64,000 nt of DNA, taken from positions 1 through 64,000 of the forward strand of contig LNDW01000005.1 of assembly GCA_001464815.1 (NCBI GenBank), written 5' to 3'. Below the pieces are notes generated by a model. That model had not been told where the DNA came from, ran no database searches, and saw nothing but the letters and a program-made list of their open reading frames with translations. Below, one piece after another: positions 20,051 through 30,122 of this stretch (the stretch's first letter is position 1; each line of letters begins with the position of its first letter). Source of the stretch: Betaproteobacteria bacterium Ga0077527 (lineage in GTDB: Bacteria > Pseudomonadota > Gammaproteobacteria > Burkholderiales > SG8-41). A program made the translations under genes and the position numbers.

Positions 20051-22453
20051 ATGAGCGAATGCAAAACCAGCGGGTGCGGTGGTTCATCTGCATCACCCAA
20101 TCTGATGGATTCATCCCCCGTGGACGCGGGGAGGGTGCGTTACCGCATCGACAACATGGATTGCCCAACCGAAGAGACATTGATCCGTAACAAACTTGGG
20201 GCTCTCGACGGCGTGACGGGGCTGGACTTCAATTTGATCCAGCGCACGCTGTCAGTGAGACATCGGCTCGATTCGCTTGCGCCGATCGAAGACGCCTTGC
20301 GCGCAATCGGTATGCAGGCACAACGTATAGACACGCCGATCGATCAGAAGCGAACGGTGCTGGCCATCGTCAACATGGACTGCCCGACCGAGGAAGGGTT
20401 GATCCGGAACAAGCTCACCGGGATGGACGGTGTAGTAGCGCTGGAGTTCAACCTGATGCAGCGTAGTCTGACTGTGACGCACGGCCATGAGGCTCTGGAC
20501 TCGGTCTTGGTGGCCCTTCAGTCCATTGGTTTTGAAGCGAAGGTTGTGTCAGACAGCACAGCGGATGCGGTCGCGCCAGCGGAAGCATTATCCAAGCCAA
20601 TCTGGTGGCCGTTGGTGCTTGCCGGGGTGACTGCAACACTGGCCGAGACCGTGTACTGGATCAACGGCGGCAATCACTGGGCTGTTGTGCTGCTCGCGTT
20701 GGTATCGATTGGCAGCGGTGGCCTGTCCACATACAAGAAGGGCTGGATTGCGCTCAAGAACGGCAATCTGAACATCAATGCACTCATGTCTATCGCTGTA
20801 ACGGGTGCGATGGCCATCGGAAGCTGGCCGGAAGCTGCGATGGTGATGTTCCTCTTCACTCTGGCAGAGGTGATTGAGGCGAAATCACTAGATCGGGCCC
20901 GCAACGCCATACGTGGCTTGATGGAACTTGCACCTGAAACAGCTACGGTGCGCCAGGAAGACGGAAGCTGGGTGCAAATGCCCGCTAAGGGCGTGACCTT
21001 GGGGGCGGTGGTCCGTCTACAACCCGGTGAGCGCATCGCACTGGATGGCGTCGTAACCAGTGGGCGTTCGACAGTGAATCAAGCCCCTATCACAGGTGAG
21101 AGCCTGCCTGTGGACAAGGCGGAAGGAGACAGCGTGTTCGCGGGAACGATCAACGAGACCGGGTCATTTGAATATCGGGTGACGGCTGAAGCGAGTCATT
21201 CCACTCTTGCTCGAATCATTAATGCCGTCGAGTCAGCCCAGGGAAGCCGAGCTCCAACACAGCGTTTTGTGGATCAGTTTGCCCGCGTTTACACACCTGC
21301 CGTATTCGTGGCCGCGCTGCTGGTTATCGTCGTACCGCCTCTGTTCTTTGGCGGCGCATGGATGGATTGGGTCTACAAAGCCCTGGTGCTGCTGGTGATC
21401 GCCTGTCCGTGCGCACTGGTGATCTCGACTCCTGTCACCATTGTCAGCGGTCTCGCAGCGGCGGCTCGCAAAGGAATATTGGTTAAAGGCGGCGTGTATC
21501 TAGAAGAGGGGCGCAAGCTGATAGCGCTGGCACTCGATAAGACCGGAACAATTACACACGGCAAGCCTGTGCAGACCGACTTCATTTCGCTGAGCAATGA
21601 TGCCAACCAAACCCGCGTACTGGCAGCAAGTCTCGCCACGCGCTCCGACCATCCAGTCTCATTGGCCATCGCCCGTGCGGCAACCGATGAGGGAGTGGTG
21701 CTGCGAGAGGTGGCCGATTTTGCCGCCCTTCCTGGTCGGGGGGTGCGGGGGCGCATTGACGAATACCTGTATCAACTAGGCAACCATCGACTGATCGAGG
21801 AACTGGGGCTGTGTTCAGCGGAAATTGAGGTCAAGCTCACCGCGCTGGAACGCCAAGGCAAGTCAGTGGTGCTGCTGGTTAACCAAGTCAAGGTACTGGC
21901 AATTTTCGCGGTCGCCGACACGGTGCGTGAAACGAGCCGCCAGGCTATCGCTGAGCTTCATGCTTTAGGCATAAAAACAATAATGCTCACTGGCGATAAT
22001 GCGCACACTGCCGAAGCCATCGCCCGAGAAGTGGGCCTCGATGAGGCAAAAGGAAACTTGCTACCCGAAGATAAATTAAAAATTATCGAAGATCTCCTGG
22101 CGAGCGGGAATGGAGGCAAGGTTGGCATGGTGGGCGATGGCATCAACGACGCCCCCGCGTTGGCCCGCGCGGACATTGGCTTTGCCATGGGGGCCGCTGG
22201 CACGGACACCGCCATTGAGACAGCAGACGTGGCCTTGATGGACGACGATCTGCGCAAAATCCCCGCTTTCGTGCGCTTGTCCCGGGCTACAGCTGCGGTG
22301 CTGATCCAGAATATCGTGCTCGCACTCGGTATCAAGGCGGTGTTTCTGGTGCTGACGTTCACTGGACAAGCCACGATGTGGATGGCGGTGTTTGCCGACA
22401 TGGGCGCGAGTTTGCTGGTGGTGTTCAACGGCTTGAGGCTACTGCGTCGATGA
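20051..22453 (+). CDS. pbrA: Pb/Cd/Zn-translocating P1B-type ATPase with two N-terminal HMA-like domains
   Basis: Two MDCPTEE(T/G)LIRNKL motifs, CPCALVISTPV, DKTGTITHGKPV, GDGINDAPALA. Confidence 0.93.
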   Translation: MSECKTSGCGGSSASPNLMDSSPVDAGRVRYRIDNMDCPTEETLIRNKLGALDGVTGLDFNLIQRTLSVRHRLDSLAPIEDALRAIGMQAQRIDTPIDQKRTVLAIVNMDCPTEEGLIRNKLTGMDGVVALEFNLMQRSLTVTHGHEALDSVLVALQSIGFEAKVVSDSTADAVAPAEALSKPIWWPLVLAGVTATLAETVYWINGGNHWAVVLLALVSIGSGGLSTYKKGWIALKNGNLNINALMSIAVTGAMAIGSWPEAAMVMFLFTLAEVIEAKSLDRARNAIRGLMELAPETATVRQEDGSWVQMPAKGVTLGAVVRLQPGERIALDGVVTSGRSTVNQAPITGESLPVDKAEGDSVFAGTINETGSFEYRVTAEASHSTLARIINAVESAQGSRAPTQRFVDQFARVYTPAVFVAALLVIVVPPLFFGGAWMDWVYKALVLLVIACPCALVISTPVTIVSGLAAAARKGILVKGGVYLEEGRKLIALALDKTGTITHGKPVQTDFISLSNDANQTRVLAASLATRSDHPVSLAIARAATDEGVVLREVADFAALPGRGVRGRIDEYLYQLGNHRLIEELGLCSAEIEVKLTALERQGKSVVLLVNQVKVLAIFAVADTVRETSRQAIAELHALGIKTIMLTGDNAHTAEAIAREVGLDEAKGNLLPEDKLKIIEDLLASGNGGKVGMVGDGINDAPALARADIGFAMGAAGTDTAIETADVALMDDDLRKIPAFVRLSRATAAVLIQNIVLALGIKAVFLVLTFTGQATMWMAVFADMGASLLVVFNGLRLLRR

Positions 22454-23505
22454 CGTTCAAGCAGTTATTCTACGATTGGGGCGGCCTGAACACTGCGTTG
22501 TTCGAAGCGATTAACCAAGCCACCCCTGATTGGCTTGCGCCTCTTGCCCAAATCGGCAGCACACTCGGCAGTTACTGGGGCGGACCACTCCTGCTGATCG
22601 CGCTGTTATTGTGGTCTTTGTACCTGAATGCAGCTTCCCAACCGGCAATTTCAGCATTCTTAGTGCGAACCCAGGCAATTCACTTCGTGCTTGGGTTCGC
22701 ATTGACTTGGCTTGCGGTCACATTGTTAAAACTGCTCGCAGATTTCCCTCGGCCGTTGGTGCTGTTACCCGATGTAGTGCGAATTATCGGCGAGCCGGTG
22801 CTGCAATACAGTTTCCCGAGCGGGCACGCAGCTTACGCCATGCTGGTGGCCGTAACCCTGTGGCCACTTGTAACGCGCCGATTTCGAATACTGTTGCTGA
22901 CGTGGCTGGTATGGGTGGGATGGTCACGAATCGCAGTCGGAGCACACTTCCCGGCGGACATATTTTTTGGTTTTTTGATGGGTGGGCTATCGGCGGGAAT
23001 TGTGCGTTTTTTCGCTGTCAGACCATTTTTTTGGTGGGGCGTGGCAATAGGAATCGCTTTGCTCGATCAGATATCCAAGCAGATCGTTCACAGTCGGTTG
23101 GAGTATGCTCAAGTCATTCCGGTGACGCCTTTTTTTAACCTTGTACATGTATGGAATACAGGGGCAGCTTTCAGCTTTCTGGCTGAAGCGGGTGGTTGGC
23201 AGCGTTGGCTCTTCATTGCGCTTGCGACCGGGGCTTCGTTGTGGCTTGCATGGGCATTACTTAAGCCGCGCATACAACTGGAAGCGGCTGCGTACTGCTT
23301 GATTCTTGGCGGCGCACTGGGAAATCTGGCCGACCGCGTGTTTCGTGGTTACGTGGTAGATGCACTCGACTTCCATTGGGGTGGCTGGCACTGGCCGGCT
23401 TTCAATCTGGCCGATGTGGCGATTTTTTGCGGCGCCGCACTATTAATTTTCGCATCATTCATGGTGACCCAGTCGTCGAGGACGCGAGGTACGGTTGGTG
23501 TTTAG
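22450..23505 (+). CDS. pbrBC: PbrBC-type fusion: PAP2-like phosphatase plus signal peptidase II
   Basis: PAP2 motifs (FPSGHAAYAML, SRIAVGAHFPADI) followed by LspA motifs (DQISKQIV, NTGAAFSFL, GGALGNLADR, FNLADVAI); ATGA overlap with ATPase. Confidence 0.9.
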   Translation: MTFKQLFYDWGGLNTALFEAINQATPDWLAPLAQIGSTLGSYWGGPLLLIALLLWSLYLNAASQPAISAFLVRTQAIHFVLGFALTWLAVTLLKLLADFPRPLVLLPDVVRIIGEPVLQYSFPSGHAAYAMLVAVTLWPLVTRRFRILLLTWLVWVGWSRIAVGAHFPADIFFGFLMGGLSAGIVRFFAVRPFFWWGVAIGIALLDQISKQIVHSRLEYAQVIPVTPFFNLVHVWNTGAAFSFLAEAGGWQRWLFIALATGASLWLAWALLKPRIQLEAAAYCLILGGALGNLADRVFRGYVVDALDFHWGGWHWPAFNLADVAIFCGAALLIFASFMVTQSSRTRGTVGV

Positions 23506-23556
23506 GCTGATTAACAGCCCAAGAGGTCGATATGTTTGGCAGTAAATCAGAATATT

Positions 23557-23576
23557 GATCGATTGATCAATCGATC
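23557..23576. repeat. 20-bp perfect palindrome GATCGATTGATCAATCGATC
   Basis: Self-complementary sequence read directly. Confidence 0.9.
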
Positions 23577-23932
23577 GCATCGCGGATCTCATTAAGTTAA
23601 GCACTCCACGCCGCAACAATCCAATGTCGCCAGAACGGCATATCACGCCAGAATCAAGGCAGAGGAGGCCGCTCAGCTGAAAAGAGTAAGGGAACTGTAG
23701 TGCATCAAATATGAGTAGCTCAAGCGTCTGCAACTCTTTCGAGCAAGCGTGGGGTGTATAAAGCGTAGCGTGCAAACCTATTTATTGTGTTTATGCTGGC
23801 GTTGTCATTTTGGACATAATTCAAGAAGCGCACGTGACGATGAAGGCAAAGTACCTTACCGCTTGGGCACGCTAAGCCCCGAAGGAAGTCCTCTTGGGGG
23901 AAGCTTTGTCCACCGGCTTTCAATATAATGAT

Positions 23933-24205
23933 TTACGTTGGTAACAGCGCACCGATACCTGCCGCACGCAATTGTTGCTCATCCGGACCACGCCCGGCGC
24001 AGCAATCGGCGAGCTTGCCGTCGATGACCACGGCGGGAACGCTCCGAACTCCGTATTGGCCGGCTTTTTTTGCAACTTCCGGCTTGTGCATGTCGAGGAC
24101 AAGCGCCTCGCAGGAAGGGCAGGCGATGCGGTTGATCAGCGCGACGGTGTCGTCGCACACAGCGCATCCTGCGCTGAACACTTCAATTTTCCGGGTTGCA
24201 GCCAT
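23933..24205 (-). CDS. thioredoxin/glutaredoxin-like small protein
   Basis: KIEVFSAGCAVCDDTVALINRIACPSCEALV...VRSVPAVVIDGKLADCC; CxxC and cis-Pro motifs. Confidence 0.8.
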   Translation of the reverse strand: MAATRKIEVFSAGCAVCDDTVALINRIACPSCEALVLDMHKPEVAKKAGQYGVRSVPAVVIDGKLADCCAGRGPDEQQLRAAGIGALLPT

Positions 24206-24216
24206 GTGGTTTTCCT

Positions 24217-24966
24217 TTAAAGTGCTTTGACCGGCAGATTGTTGCCGCCACCAATGCAGGCCGGGCAGGTTGCCGTGTTGGTTGATCGGGTACGGTTGCC
24301 GAGAACAATGGCAATGATCAGCAGGATCACACCAGCGGTTGCCACAGCGGTGGATTCAAAATAAAACTTGCCGGTCAGTACAACGACTGATGCAGCCGCA
24401 CCAGCCAGCAATCCGCGGATATTGCGGGTGCGTCGAGCCTGAAGCGCCAGTACTGCAAGCACGATGGCGAGAAACGTCGCTGTCAGCGGTACCAGGTATG
24501 GCGTGTAATCAATGAATTCCAGCCCCAGCGCACTGAGTATCGCGGCATAAGCCGGGAAGCACAGCGGGCAGACCAGCTTGGGCAGAAACACCACGCCGAG
24601 CGCCGGGAAAGCGGCGGCCAGTGTCTGCCAGCGGCCTTTGGTTGACGGCATTACAGGGGAGGCCTTTGCCAGCAGGGCTGAACAAACAGCTTCCAGCGGC
24701 GGGATGCCGCTCAAGCGCCCTTCGCTGTCGCTGTAAACACGGCAAGCGCCGGATCCCGATACGGCGCCCGCTTCAACAACATCCTGTTCATCAATGAGTA
24801 TGGTCGGCGAGCCATAACGTTTCGCATACCCGGGGCTGTTGGGCGCGGACCGCTCCCATTCCAGCCAGCGCGCTGAAATGCCGGTGCGTGTGTATGCCTT
24901 GATCAGCAGGGCGCGAGCCTTCGTGACATTGGGGCAATCGGCGTCGTAAATCAGTTCGACTTTCAT
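24217..24966 (-). CDS. thioredoxin-fold plus MerC-like transmembrane fusion protein
   Basis: N-terminal MKVELIYDADCPNVTKARALL...SPTILID, C-terminal TM part with PKLVCPLCFPAYAAILSALG. Confidence 0.7.
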   Translation of the reverse strand: MKVELIYDADCPNVTKARALLIKAYTRTGISARWLEWERSAPNSPGYAKRYGSPTILIDEQDVVEAGAVSGSGACRVYSDSEGRLSGIPPLEAVCSALLAKASPVMPSTKGRWQTLAAAFPALGVVFLPKLVCPLCFPAYAAILSALGLEFIDYTPYLVPLTATFLAIVLAVLALQARRTRNIRGLLAGAAASVVVLTGKFYFESTAVATAGVILLIIAIVLGNRTRSTNTATCPACIGGGNNLPVKAL

Positions 24967-25361
24967 GTTGAGTGTTCCGTTTCCAGCGCTTCGAGTATCG
25001 GGCAGTCGGCGGTCGGGCCTTTGCCGCGGCAGGCGGAGGCCAGTGCAGTCAGTGCGTTTTTGATCCGTTCCAGGTCTTCAATTTTCTTTTCGACAGCCGC
25101 TCTGATGTCCGCGCAGGTGGTGCCTGGCTGCATGCGCAGGGACAGCAGGTCCTGGATTTCGGAAAGTGAAAATCCCAGTAACTGGGCTTGCCGGATGAAC
25201 TGCAGGCGCTGCACCGCATCGTCGGCGTAGAGCCGATAGCCGGATGCGCTGCGTGCGGGTGCGGGCAAAAGTCCGCGCCGCTCGTAGTAGCGGATGGTCA
25301 TGATGTTTACGCCACCATGGCGGGCCAGTTTTCCGATGGTCAGTGCATCCGGGTTTTTCAT
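24963..25361 (-). CDS. MerR-family thiol-metal-responsive regulator
   Basis: LTIGKLARHGGVNIMTIRYYERRGLLPAPARSASGYRLY with C-terminal GTTCADIR...ACRGKGPTADCPIL cysteines resembling Hg-MerR. Confidence 0.88.
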   Translation of the reverse strand: MKNPDALTIGKLARHGGVNIMTIRYYERRGLLPAPARSASGYRLYADDAVQRLQFIRQAQLLGFSLSEIQDLLSLRMQPGTTCADIRAAVEKKIEDLERIKNALTALASACRGKGPTADCPILEALETEHST

Positions 25362-25384
25362 GTTGATCTCTACAGTAAGCCCAC

Positions 25385-25414
25385 TATAAACCCTGTACCT
25401 TGGTATAGAGTCAA
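25385..25414 (-). promoter_or_regulatory. MerR-type operator-promoter of the merR-like/MerC-like/thioredoxin operon
   Basis: Minus strand TTGACTCTATACCAAGGTACAGGGTTTATA; imperfect dyad ACTCTATACC-AA-GGTACAGGGT. Confidence 0.7.
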
Positions 25415-25424
25415 CAGGCCGCGT

Positions 25425-28400
25425 TTATTCAGCCGCAACCACACGGTTGCCCGGTTCGGCAGCCGTGTTTTCCCGCACACGCCGCCGCATCAGCAACCAC
25501 GCTGCCGGGATCACCAGCATCGACAGCAGCGGCGCGGTGATCATGCCGCCGATCATCGGTGCTGCAATGCGCTGCATGACCTCTGATCCGGTCCCGCTGG
25601 ACCACATGATCGGTAGCAGACCGGCAATGATCACCGCAACGGTCATCGCTTTCGGGCGCACGCGCAACACCGCACCCTCAGTAATGGCGTCGACCACCAG
25701 TTGCATGCTGATGGGCATGCCGGTGGCGATGCGTTTGTCCAGCGCCTGCCGGAGGTACAGCAGCATGATCACGCCGAACTCCGCCGCGACCCCGGCCAGT
25801 GCGATGAAGCCGATGGCGGACGCCACGGACATGTTGTATCCCAGCAGCCACATCAGCCACAGCCCGCCGCTCAGCGCAAACGGCACGGTCAGCATGATCA
25901 GCAGGGCTTCATCGGCGCGGCCAAAGGTCAGGTAGAGCAATACGAAAATGATGACCAGCGTCAGCGGGATGACCAGCGCGAGGCGTTTTTTGGCGCGTTC
26001 CAGGTATTCGAACTGGCCGGACCACGCCACCGAATAACCGGCGGGCAGTTTGACCTGTTCCCGCACCGCGCGCTGCGCATCGTTGACCACCGATTGCAGA
26101 TCACGGCCGCGCAGATCGACATAGACCCAGCCCGACAGTCGCGCGTTTTCGCTTCTCAGCATCGGCGGGCCGTCAACAACGGCGAGTTTGGCGATCGTGC
26201 CCAGCGTGATCTGCGCGCCGCGTTCGGTGACGATGGGCAGATTGCGCAGTTTGTCGATGGAGTCGCGCAGCTCGCGCGGATAACGCACGCTGATCGGGAA
26301 ACGCTGCAGGCCCTCCACGGTTTCGGCGATGTTTTCGCCGCCGATCGCCGCCGATACGATGTCCTGCACGTCGTTGATGTTCATGCCGTAGCGCGCCGCC
26401 GTCAGGCGGTCGATGGTGACGTCGATGTAGCGCCCGCCGGTGAGGCGTTCCGCCAGCGCCGAGGTGACGCCGGGCACCGTCTTCACTACGCGCTCGATGT
26501 TTTGTGTCACGCTTTCGATCTGCGCCAAGTCAGGGCCGGAGACTTTGATGCCCAGCGGACTCTTGATGCCGGTGGCGAGCATGTCGATGCGGTTGCGGAT
26601 CGGCGGCACCCAGATGTTGGTCAAGCCCGGCACCTGCACCGCGCGGTCGAGTTCCTCGATCAGTTTTTCCTGCGTCATGCCGGCACGCCATTCGCTTTTG
26701 GGTTTGAACTGGATGGTGGTTTCAACCATTTCCAGTGGCGCCGGATCGGTAGCGGTTTCGGCGCGGCCGATTTTGCCGAACACGCGCGCGACTTCGGGCA
26801 CGCTCTTGATCAGGCGGTCGGTCAGTTGCAGGATTTCTGAGGCCTTGCCGGCCGATAAGCCGGGCAGTGCGGTCGGCATGAACAACAGATCACCTTCGTC
26901 GAGCGGCGGCATGAATTCGCCGCCCAGACGCGTGGCCGGGAACAGGCTGATGACCAGCAGCAGCACAGCAATCACCAGTGTGCCGCGCGGAAAGCGCAAC
27001 ACCGCGGCCAGCAGCGGGCGATAGAGGGATATCAGTAATCTATTGATTATATTGTTATTTTCATCGGGTATCCGGCCGCGGATCCAGTACCCCATCAGCA
27101 CCGGCACCAGCGTCACCGACAAACCGGCCGCCGCCGCCATGGCGTAGGTCTTGGTGAAGGCGAGCGGCGAAAACAACCGTCCTTCCTGCGCTTCAAGCGC
27201 AAACACCGGGATGAAGGACAGCGTGATGATCAGCAGGCAGAAGAACAGTGCCGGGCCGACTTCCGCAGCGGCATCGCCGATCAGCCGCCAGCGTTCCTGT
27301 TCCTGCAGCGTTGCGTCGGGATGCGCATGCCGCCATGCTTCCAGATGCTTGTGCGCGTTTTCGATCATTACCACCGCGGCATCGACCATCGCGCCGATGG
27401 CAATGGCAATGCCGCCCAGTGACATGATGTTGGCGTTGACGCCTTGGTAACGCATCACAATGAAGGCGATCAGGATGCCCAGCGGCAGCGTGATGATGGC
27501 GACCAGGCTCGAGCGCAGGTGGAACAGGAAGGCGAAACACACCAGCGCCACCACGATGAATTCCTCGATCAGTTTGTCGCGCAAGTGGGTGATCGCGCGT
27601 TCGATCAGGCTCGAGCGGTCGTAGGCGGGCACGATTTCGACGCCCGGCGGCAGCCCGGGTTTCAGCGCCTCGATTTTGGCTTTTACCGCCTCGATGGTTT
27701 CCAGCGCGTTCTTGCCCTGGCGCATGATGACGATGCCGCCGACGGTTTCACCTTCACCGTCGAGTTCGGCAATGCCGCGGCGCAGTTCGGGGCCGACCTG
27801 GATGCGTGCAACGTCTTTCAGCAGCACGGGGGTGCCGCCATCGCCGGGTGACACCGGTATCGCGCGGAAATCATCGAGCGTTTTCAGGTAACCGCGAACG
27901 CGCACCATGTATTCGGCCTCACCGAGTTCGAGTACGGCGCCGCCGGCTTCGCGGTTGGCGTCGCGCACCGCGGCGATCACCCGCGACAGCGGAATGTTGT
28001 AGGCGCGCAGGCGGTCAGGATCGGGTACGATCTGGTACTGGCGCACCATGCCGCCTACTGAGGCGACTTCGGCGACATTGGGCACCGACTTCAGTTCGTA
28101 TTTGAGAAACCAGTCCTGCAGCGCGCGCAACTGCGCGATGTCGTTGCGTCCGCTGCGGTCGATCAGGGCGTATTCGTAAATCCAGCCCACGCCCGTGGCA
28201 TCCGGACCCAGCGCCGGTTTGGCCTGCGCCGGCAGCCGGCCCTGCACCTGATTGAGGTATTCGAGCACCCGCGAACGTGCCCAGTAGAGATCAGTACCGT
28301 CCTCGAACAATACATAGACAAAGGAATCGCCGAAGAAGGAATAACCGCGTACCGTTTTTGCACCGGGCACCGAGAGCATGGTGGTGGTCAGCGGATAAGT

Positions 28401-28595
28401 GACCTGATCCTCGACGATCTGCGGCGCCTGCCCCGGATAGGTGGTGCGGATGATGACCTGCACGTCGGACAAGTCGGGGATCGCGTCGAGCGGGGTCTTG
28501 AGCATGGACCACAGGCCCCAGGCGGCGACCATGACCGTCGCCAGCAATACCAAAAAACGGTTGGCGATGGACCAGCGGATCAGGCGCGCGATCAT
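25425..28595 (-). CDS. cusA: CusA/SilA-family copper/silver RND efflux pump
   Basis: 1056 aa; [71 protein letters not shown]. Confidence 0.93.
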   Translation of the reverse strand: MIARLIRWSIANRFLVLLATVMVAAWGLWSMLKTPLDAIPDLSDVQVIIRTTYPGQAPQIVEDQVTYPLTTTMLSVPGAKTVRGYSFFGDSFVYVLFEDGTDLYWARSRVLEYLNQVQGRLPAQAKPALGPDATGVGWIYEYALIDRSGRNDIAQLRALQDWFLKYELKSVPNVAEVASVGGMVRQYQIVPDPDRLRAYNIPLSRVIAAVRDANREAGGAVLELGEAEYMVRVRGYLKTLDDFRAIPVSPGDGGTPVLLKDVARIQVGPELRRGIAELDGEGETVGGIVIMRQGKNALETIEAVKAKIEALKPGLPPGVEIVPAYDRSSLIERAITHLRDKLIEEFIVVALVCFAFLFHLRSSLVAIITLPLGILIAFIVMRYQGVNANIMSLGGIAIAIGAMVDAAVVMIENAHKHLEAWRHAHPDATLQEQERWRLIGDAAAEVGPALFFCLLIITLSFIPVFALEAQEGRLFSPLAFTKTYAMAAAAGLSVTLVPVLMGYWIRGRIPDENNNIINRLLISLYRPLLAAVLRFPRGTLVIAVLLLVISLFPATRLGGEFMPPLDEGDLLFMPTALPGLSAGKASEILQLTDRLIKSVPEVARVFGKIGRAETATDPAPLEMVETTIQFKPKSEWRAGMTQEKLIEELDRAVQVPGLTNIWVPPIRNRIDMLATGIKSPLGIKVSGPDLAQIESVTQNIERVVKTVPGVTSALAERLTGGRYIDVTIDRLTAARYGMNINDVQDIVSAAIGGENIAETVEGLQRFPISVRYPRELRDSIDKLRNLPIVTERGAQITLGTIAKLAVVDGPPMLRSENARLSGWVYVDLRGRDLQSVVNDAQRAVREQVKLPAGYSVAWSGQFEYLERAKKRLALVIPLTLVIIFVLLYLTFGRADEALLIMLTVPFALSGGLWLMWLLGYNMSVASAIGFIALAGVAAEFGVIMLLYLRQALDKRIATGMPISMQLVVDAITEGAVLRVRPKAMTVAVIIAGLLPIMWSSGTGSEVMQRIAAPMIGGMITAPLLSMLVIPAAWLLMRRRVRENTAAEPGNRVVAAE

Positions 28596-30122
28596 TTTTT
28601 GCCTCCGCTCAAATCAGGCTGGATGCGGGTGATGGTGTAATTGCCGTCTTTGTCCGGCTCACCGCGCATTTCAAAATTGATCTGGTCCCCGGGCTTGAGG
28701 CCCTGCAGCAGGGTCTTGTCTTCGACGCGGAAGCCCATGGTCATCCCCGGCCACTGCATAGAAGGAATGGGGCCGTGGCTGAGGTCAATTTTTCCAGTGC
28801 CGGTGTCCACTGCATTAACCTTGGCCTTGCCGACATGACCGCCGCCGGGCGGATCATTGGCGGTGCTGCCCTGGACTTTTTCCAGCCGGGTTAGCGTGCT
28901 TTTCAGACTGGCTTCGGAATCGATCAGGAATTGCCCGGAAGCAACGACGCGTTGTCCCGCTTTCAGGCCTTTGCGGATTTCGGTCATTCCGCCGCTGTCG
29001 CGCCCGGTTTCGATATCGACCGGGCGGAATTTGCCTTCACCCTCGGCTACGATGGCAACAGCACGTGTGCCGGTATGGATTACCGCTTCCGAGGGCACCA
29101 TCAACGCGGGTTTGTCCGTACTGCCAAAAGTCAGCGTGGCGAACATCCCCGGTTTCAATCGACCGCCGGGATTGGAGAGAACGATGCGCGCCTTGATGGT
29201 GCGCGTAGTGGCATTGACGTCGGGCAGCAGCACGGCGACTTTGCCGTTGAAGGTCTGTTCCGGGAACGCCGCGGTGCGTGACCAGTGCGGCGTCGGTTTC
29301 CGGGATTTCAGCGTTGATCCACACCGAATCGAGGCTGACCAGCCGGAACAGCGTGAGTCCCGGATTGACCGCCATGCCGTCACGTGCGCCGAGTTCCCAG
29401 ACCAGGCCGCCGACGGGCGCCGACAGCGTGACGCGCGCATCGGCTTTGCCGGATTGTTCAATGCGTTTGATCTGCGCCTCGGCGATGCCGAGCAGCGACA
29501 GGCGTTCGCGCGCCGCCTGTGCCAGATCGCTGGCGCCGGTTTGTGCGCTGCGTTTGAGCGCGAGATATTCCTCCTGCGCCGCCAGCCATTCCGGCGCGTA
29601 GATTTCCGCCAGCGGCTGGCCGCGTGCGACGGGATCGTATTGTGCGCGGACATGGAGCTTTTCGATGTAACCGCTGACGCGCGATTGGACCGTCACCATC
29701 GTGCGTTCGTCGATGCTGACTGCGCCGACGGTGGAGAGACCGGTGTTCATGCGTCCCATCGTCACCTCCACCGTGCGGATGCCGAGGTTCTGCACTGTGC
29801 GCGGACTGATGGTGACGCTGCCTTGATCTGCGCCGGCATCGGCATACACCGGCACCAATTGCATGTCCATGAACGGTGACTTGCCCGGCTTGTCGAATTT
29901 GGGGCCCGGGATCATCGGGTCATGCCAGTACAGCGGCGTGCGTTCGCCTGCTGCGGCTTTTTCGCCGCTCGTCGGCGCACTGCTTGCCGCGTCTGCGGTG
30001 GTGGCCGGTTGCGGCGCGGTCATGCTGCTCATGCGCTGCATCGCGTACCAGTAGCCGCCGCCGATGCCGGCGCCGGCGAGGGCGAGTCCGCCCACGATCA
30101 ATAGTGTGGTGTTGCGTTTCAT
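28592..30122 (-). pseudogene. cusB: CusB-type adaptor with C-terminal CusF domain, reading frame disrupted near 29270-29285
   Basis: N-terminal CusB sequence is in the ORF 29037..30122 frame up to VWINAEIPETDAALVT; the continuation TAAFPEQTFNGKVAVLLPDVNATTRTIKARI...CusF-like tail is in the 28592..29653 frame. Confidence 0.8.

Noticed and set aside
23860-23910. GCACGCTAAGCCCC resembling the inner end of a Tn21/Tn501-type inverted repeat
   Set aside because: Only ~8 bp match; no 38-bp IR, transposase or resolvase visible, so treated as coincidence.
25701-26840. 379-aa plus-strand ORF
   Set aside because: Antisense to the well-supported cusA gene; composition typical of GC-rich shadow frames.
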